DNA from: Carnegiea gigantea
Taxonomy: Eukaryota; Streptophyta; Magnoliopsida; Caryophyllales; Cactaceae
Assembly (NCBI GenBank): GCA_029747015.1
Contig: JAKOGI010000001.1
Span: forward strand, 868,001 to 932,000
Direction of reading: 5' to 3'
Length of the DNA stretch: 64,000 bases
How positions within the stretch are numbered: position 1 is the stretch's first letter; each line of letters begins with the position of its first letter. A program made the translations under genes and the position numbers. The notes under the pieces were generated by a model. It did no database searches. It had not been told where the DNA came from and worked only from the letters and a program-made list of their open reading frames with translations. Positions 59,103 to 64,000 of the stretch are shown piece after piece.

Positions 59103-59714
59103 TGTTAGGAATAATATTAGAGCAACAATAATAGCGGAAGCGATAGGATGAGTTAGAGATTCAGAATTCAAGTGAATAACAGAAAAAAGAAATAAGAAGA
59201 CAAGAAATTTAACGTGGAAAACCCAATGCGGGAAAAACCACGGACGGCGACAGCACCAGAACAATTCACTATGAGCAGGAAGAATACAACACGATCACAA
59301 TCACCACAGTGATTTGATCTAAGAGCAAAATTACAACCGCTCTATTGTAATCTCTCACAAAGTACTTCTACTTCTCAATGTATGTATGAGTACTGGAGAT
59401 ATTTCAGATCCTAGGTTTGACCCTCTTTATATAGGGTCTAGAAAATAGGGTTTTCCCCCCTTGGCATGCAACCCTAGCTGCCAGGTGGAATCCCCCCTTG
59501 AACAGAACTCTAACCGCCTTCCGAAAGAGGCGGCGTAAAAACACGGGGCACGACCGTGCCACGTGGCACGGTCACCCAGTGCCACATGGCACGGCACCAC
59601 CGTGCCGTTTTTCTGTTCTCTTCGACTGGACGTTCTTCGTCTTGACACGCCCGTGTCTTGTGTAGCACGGTCCCACCGTGCCGGTACTTGGATTTTGGGC
59701 CACGAAACCCAACA
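59103..59714 (-). repeat. LTR C (outer 5' LTR of the Copia element), 612 bp
   Basis: Nearly identical to LTR A over its full length and adjacent to target duplication AGTTT. Confidence 0.93.
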
Positions 59715-60076
59715 AGTTTTTAATGAGATGTGTGTAATCTTTCCAAATTTATGGACAATTATGTCATTTTCACAAAAAGCTCTTATCAAAAGGCTAATGG
59801 GAATAACTTTTTCAAAAAGAGTTTTTTGGAATCAAACAGCTATTGCAAACAGCTCTTTACCAAACACCTTTTAGCTATTTGACTTGGTCAAATCAGTCAA
59901 AATCCTTCCAAATAGCTAATTTTTTTCCAAAAAACTATTGTTACCAATATCAATAGATATTTTTTCACGATAAATCTGAGATCGAATACCAATAGTCAGT
60001 CATCTTTCTCTTGCAACCCCCCCAAAAAAAAATCTTCAATCCCTGAGTCCTTGGATTCACAATTTTTTTTAATAAA

Positions 60077-60104
60077 CTAGTCAGGACCCGTGCGTTACCC
60101 CGGG
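60077..60104 (-). terminator. Helitron 3' terminus with hairpin
   Basis: On the minus strand, CCCGGGGTAACGCACGGG followed by TCCTGACTAG. CCCG pairs with CGGG; an A-to-C change would account for the one broken pair of an original six-base stem. The transposition terminator of Helitrons has this form. Confidence 0.82.
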
Positions 60105-60492
60105 AATACATTGTTAAATAGTTATATGGTACATTGAAATTATCGTTGAATATTGAATAGATGGAAAGCAAAAAAAAAAATAAAAATATGGGATAAGTAG
60201 TGAGAACTTGCTGGAAGCATAAGAGTTAAAGGTAATACTTACATTGTCGTGTATAATATGTAATGAACCCCAAACAATGCATACCGAAGAGTTTACTGAA
60301 ACATGTGTTCAAGTGTAGACTAAAATGAAAATAAGCGTGAATTAAGTCATATGGCATGGGAGTGGAGCGAATGCAACGGTAGATTGATTCTTTTTCAGGC
60401 TGTGTTAAGCAAGAAAAAAAAATTATACATACTTGGAATCTGAAAACGTTTAAAAGCAAAGTTAGAATGAAATATATGTGCGTATATATTTG

Positions 60493-62596
60493 TTACCTAG
60501 AGAAATAATTGTTGCCGTGATGCCTCAAGAAAGAAACTTCTTCCTCCCAATCAACTGATGTAATGACATCGATGGAAGGTTCGATTTGACCTAATCGAAG
60601 AGGCTCCACGACAAACACCCAAGGCTGTTCTAAGTGATCGTCTAATATGGCATATAACGTAAGCTCAGCTTCTGGCTGCATGTATTGAAAATGGAATCTA
60701 TTAATTAAAGTATACCCATATGTGAAGCACAAATAACAAAATACTAAAATAATAAGATCACCAATGCTGCATAGCCACTTAAGACGTCGGTGTTAGTATG
60801 GAGAAGAATTGCTGCAATATCTTGAAGAACGGTAAAAGTCTGAGTTCCCGACTTATCCCGAAGATCATTTTTGAATAAGAATCTAAAAGGTGAAAGAAAA
60901 TGTTACAGGGGAATCTCTATTATATAGTTGAGCATATCTTAATAATGTACATGGTAAATGATACTGACGGAAGCACAAAAAATATTTACCTTTGCGCGGT
61001 TGCATCTCGTGGATGAGAACAAATACAATACGGAATGTTGAGGTCGAAGACATGATAATGGGAACATAAAAGGCAATCAGGGCAAGAGGTATAGACAATC
61101 GGGAAGATACTTTCCACATACGCGAAGATGCGATAATACGAAACCTGCAGTTACATATGTATCACAACACAATACACAATTTGGGTCAGTTGTTGTCAAA
61201 ATGGCTTATATGTGTAATAGCACAAGAAATCTAGCTGAATATTGTTATACATTATGCGATGGCGAGTATTCAGTAAGCGCGATTCGCCTGGCAACGAATA
61301 ACTTTTCCAAATTGGGGATTCGCAACCTTCTCCGACGTATAAATTGTAATCGTCGTTGCGCATGTCCATCATCAGCCCACTTATGACATACATAAAATAC
61401 AATTGAACATAGATATGCACTTGGAATAAAATTTTGTAGGTAATTGGGGATCACATATCATAATACTGTGTATGAAATTGTGGGATTCACTATACCATGC
61501 CTCAAAGTCTGAAGTAAGTTCAAATGGTGGATTAATCAACAATCGGCTTCTAGGTGTTATAGATAGCGTAATTCCTACGAAATATAATACGACATTTTAA
61601 TATGGTAAGGAAATGTACAAAGGAATGGAAGCGAAAATAGATTGTCAAAATGTAACGGTTGGAAATGATGAATGATGTACACACCTTTGTACCTTCTTGC
61701 AAGTACCCTAGATGCAAGCAGTATATTTTCAAATAATAAATTACGGGAAAGCTGGTTGCCTTCAATTTCAGCAAAATCTCCCCATAAGGTGAGTTTCCAT
61801 GCATTCAGCCTACAAAATAAAGAGTAATATTTAAATAGGATGTACTATGCAGCGTAAAGTTTAAACATGAAGAACCATATAACAATGAGGACAATGTGTT
61901 ATTAGTTGGAAGCACGTACTGCATATCACAAATGAGCACATCTCGTTTAAGGGTTCCTGTACGTGTCTTACCAGGGTCGGAAACTGCAACAACTAAACCA
62001 ATGATGTCTGCATAACATAATTAGTAAGAGGCATGTACGAAGGTTTTGAATAATTTAAGAAATCGTAGTATACTATAATTACCTATTGTTTGTGCAATAG
62101 GTTGTAAATGCGTATAGACATCAAGAAAAGGAACCAATGCTGGAAGGTGGTGGTATGGGACTGCATCGTACTCATCAATTAAATCAAGTAATTCAGTCTT
62201 GTGAGTAAAAAATAACTTAAGGTTGTTGTCCACGATTTCTTTATCCTTGTCTGTGGTGTAACTAACTGCGAAACCAGAGAGGCGATGTAGCCGACCCATT
62301 TTTAGAATAAACTTCCACCTGTCGATATATTTGTCCATTATAACGCCTAAAATCTCGTTACGCTGTCAATGCATAAGGAAGAATGTTAGTATTATATTGA
62401 GAGAAACGGTGAAAGGCAAATAGTAGACAAATTTGAAATACCTCAGCGTCCATGAAGACAACCTTCCAAACATTACGATTGGTATATGTTCGAACACTCA
62501 GCGTTCTCATCAAGCGTACAAAGATGCAGATTGATGTACTGTAATAAGAGATGCCACTGATTGGCATACAATCAAATGAGATAGACGTCATCATGC
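60493..62596 (-). CDS. Helitron-encoded RPA1-like single-stranded DNA-binding protein, multi-exon
   Basis: Plant Helitrons often carry a protein related to the large RPA subunit, thought to bind single-stranded transposition intermediates. Exons (minus strand): 62596-62442, 62362-62083, 62007-61920, 61809-61685, 61574-61496, an uncertain one within about 61400-61200, 61144-60990, 60882-60762, 60675-60493. Phases agree across all the defined junctions. Diagnostic pieces are NEILGVIMDKYIDRWKF, DIIGLVVAVSDPGKTRTGTL, LNAWKLTLWGDFAEIEGNQL (OB-fold) and PIVYTSCPDCLLCSHYHVFD (remnant of the RPA-C zinc-binding region). I found no stop in the defined exons. The exon between 61144 and 61496 could not be fixed: the frame WADDGHAQRRLQFIRRRRLR is likely but its acceptor is not standard. 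More exons may lie 5' of 62596. Confidence 0.75.
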
Positions 62597-62969
62597 CTGT
62601 ACGTTTGCATAATCAAATGCAAAATATAAGTAAAGAACTTCATAAAATATGTAGATTTACTCGACGAAGGTCGAACCATAACCTACACGAGATATGCCAT
62701 AGTATACATATGACATATAAGTACGCTACGTGAATGACATATGCGATGTTTGCTCCATACAGCAAAATATGGAATGTGATGATTTTTTTGTAGGAAAAAA
62801 AGATGCCACCACACAGCAAAATGACAATAAGAAGGCATCATCACTAATGAGCTAAAGGGGGGAAAAACACAGAACAATGAAAAATTTACGCACTTCATAG
62901 TTCTCATACAATTGTGTATGCAAAATGTACACACTGAACGAAACGATAAACATAGAATGTACATCAAAA

Positions 62970-64000
62970 TTAATCGCAATGAGGTACATCATTGAAGATT
63001 TCTCTATAAACAACATTCTTCGTGACATTGTCAGGGATGTCACTCTTATTACAAATTAAAAATTTTAACCCAGATGGAGATGTGAAGCGGGAAACAGCAA
63101 CATAAAGCTGTCCATGTGAGAACACTGGTTTGGGAAGGTAGACCCCAACATGATTGAGTGTTTGCCATTGACTTTTGTTGATTGTCATTGCGAACGCCAA
63201 TTTAATTAGAAACTGACGTCTTTTCAATGCGAATGGTGTGTCATCTGAAGATGGTGTCAAGTCAATACGTGGAATAAGAACTTTTTGCCCAATACTACGA
63301 CCAGTAATTATCCTTGCTTCCAAAACCTTACTCCCAAGACGTTCAACAATCAGGCGTGTCCCATTGCACAACCCCAAATGTGGATCAAGATTCCTCAACA
63401 AAACCACTGGTGCACCTATTTTCAAATGAATTTCATGGTTCGGCAAACTTGAGAAAGTTAACCCATGTACTATTTCCGGTGGATGAATGTTATCGATGCC
63501 GGGATGGTCATTGCTCTCCTGAAATGTATCTGAACTCAAGTATGTGTGACAACTTCCAGGAAGCATTTCCAAAATTCGATAGTTTAATTGATCGACATCG
63601 TTGTTTGTGGCAGCAAGTATGCAGCGTTCCTGCATGTAAGAGCCGTCATTGTATCTAGTAAATAACTCAGGGTAAATTTCTGATATTAGGTTGTCCAAAC
63701 CATGATCGTCATTTCGAATGAGGAACTCAGAAGGGATTTGTATCCAGTTAGCTTCGCTCCCCTGTTGCAATGATATACCAGGTAATGTGCCATTACCGAC
63801 ACTCAAGATCCAATCAGCAAATTATCGCAATCGCTCATATTCATCATGTTGTAAGCTTGGATCCCTAAGTCGCATATTGATCCTTAAATGGATGACTTTG
63901 CAATAAGGCCAGAAACAGGACCTAGAAATTGATGCCGCAACTGTGTCTGCTCTTCTGCCTCTTGGTACAACGGGGAGGACTTGTCTGAAATCACCACCAA
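62970..64000 (-). pseudogene. Helitron Pif1-type helicase, C-terminal part, with in-frame stop
   Basis: The helicase part of the Rep-helicase unwinds DNA during rolling-circle transposition. From the right edge the frame reads GGDFRQVLPVVPRGRRADTV, then RINMRLRDPS, then RLR*FADWILSVGNGTLPG, then ERCILAATNNDVDQLN, EIHLKIGAPVVLLRNLDPHLGL and FSHGQLYVAVSRFTSPSGLK, ending at 62970. The TAA at 63822-63824 interrupts an otherwise continuous frame. The conserved SQGQT-type motif reads KSQWQT, with Trp in place of Gly, which should damage the motor. The protein is therefore probably inactive in this copy, although most of the frame is well preserved. The N-terminal helicase motifs and the Rep domain are outside the window. 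Confidence 0.88.

Larger units (their letters stand above)
56621..59714 (-). mobile_element. Non-autonomous Ty1/Copia retrotransposon, gag-protease only
   Basis: The element begins TGTTAGGAATAATATT and ends AACCCAACA and has a perfect target-site duplication AGTTT (56616-56620 and 59715-59719). The outer LTRs (56621-57232 and 59103-59714) are both exactly 612 bp and nearly identical, so insertion is recent. On the minus strand, the primer-binding site TGGTATCAGAGC (58690-58701), the gag-protease ORF (58677-57334) and a purine-rich tract GGTCCAAGGTGGAGATT lie in order. Integrase, reverse transcriptase and RNase H are missing: the ORF ends soon after the protease and about 100 bp later comes the LTR. 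A third, truncated LTR (58704 to about 59103) sits next to the primer-binding site. Confidence 0.92.
56410..59868. mobile_element. hAT-like MITE, copy 5, split by a Copia element
   Basis: The left part (56410-56620) begins ACCTTGTTTGGTAAATAGC with tandem TTAGCTGTTAGCTGTTAAC. The right part (59720-59868) ends, read inwards, GGTGTTTGGTAAAGAGCTG. Removing the Copia insertion and one copy of its 5-bp target duplication rejoins the two halves into one element of about 360 bp with the ends of the GTTTGGYAAA family. The right boundary may lie slightly further out. Confidence 0.7.
60077..64000 (-). mobile_element. Helitron (3' part), continues beyond the right edge
   Basis: On the minus strand the sequence ends CACGGGTCCTGACTAG followed by T, matching the CTRR-T terminus of Helitrons, which insert between A and T. 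A short hairpin (CCCG 60087-60090 and CGGG 60101-60104, with the adjacent bases nearly complementary) lies 6 bp from the end, as in the family. Upstream (towards higher coordinates) come an RPA-like gene and the C-terminal part of a Pif1-type helicase on the same strand, the usual content of autonomous plant Helitrons. The Rep (HUH) domain and the TC 5' end must lie beyond 64000. Confidence 0.88.

Overview
This window is nuclear DNA from a flowering plant, most likely a dicot. It is AT-rich, its genes are split by GT-AG introns, and it carries two CEP peptide-hormone precursors, a plant-type Golgi sulfotransferase-like gene, a Helitron that encodes an RPA-like protein, Copia and non-autonomous LTR retrotransposons, and many MITEs. 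I see no bacterial operons, CRISPR arrays, rRNA genes or convincing functional tRNA genes.

Layout. 1-975 ends with the last coding exon of an unidentified + strand gene. About 2.28-2.40 kb is a tRNA-derived SINE-like sequence. 4.05-5.77 kb (minus) is a decayed PIF/Harbinger transposon with transposase and Myb-like relics. 8.04-10.4 kb is a repeat zone built from variants of CTCACTAAA / TTTAGTGAG. 10.8-11.6 kb holds two abutting MITEs. 14.458-19.978 kb is a six-exon gene for a membrane-anchored, PAPS-type sulfotransferase-like protein of 339 aa. 20.966-26.603 kb is a complete LTR retrotransposon (TSD ACACA, two LTRs of about 1.3 kb) without recognisable pol. 27.07-27.78 kb (minus) holds two exons of an unidentified gene. 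28.618-28.941 kb is the first CEP gene. About 29-39.8 kb is largely non-coding, with degenerate repeats. 39.8-43.1 kb contains a Tourist MITE, a second SINE-like sequence and a degenerate LTR carrying a hAT-type MITE. 43.96-44.2 kb is a long alternating purine-pyrimidine tract. 46.865-47.209 kb is the second CEP gene. 48.3-55.2 kb contains more MITEs and a second CTCACTAAA zone. 56.41-59.87 kb is a MITE interrupted by a Copia element (56.621-59.714 kb, TSD AGTTT) that has kept only gag and protease. From 60.077 kb to the right edge is the 3' part of a minus-strand Helitron, with an RPA-like gene and the C-terminal part of the Pif1-type helicase.

How the parts fit. The host genes are few: a sulfotransferase-like enzyme, two secreted peptide-hormone precursors that share the ending PGRSPGAGH, and fragments of two unidentified genes. 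Most remaining sequence comes from transposable elements at different stages of decay. The most informative points are the nested 56-60 kb region with a gag-only Copia element and a third, truncated LTR; the Helitron with a well-preserved RPA gene beside a helicase carrying a stop and an altered core motif; the non-autonomous LTR element with a CCHC knuckle and one in-frame stop; and the CTCACTAAA repeat family, which I cannot assign to a known class.

Limits. Exon borders come from reading frame, splice signals and resemblance to remembered families, not from alignments or transcripts. MITE ends are approximate unless a target-site duplication is given.
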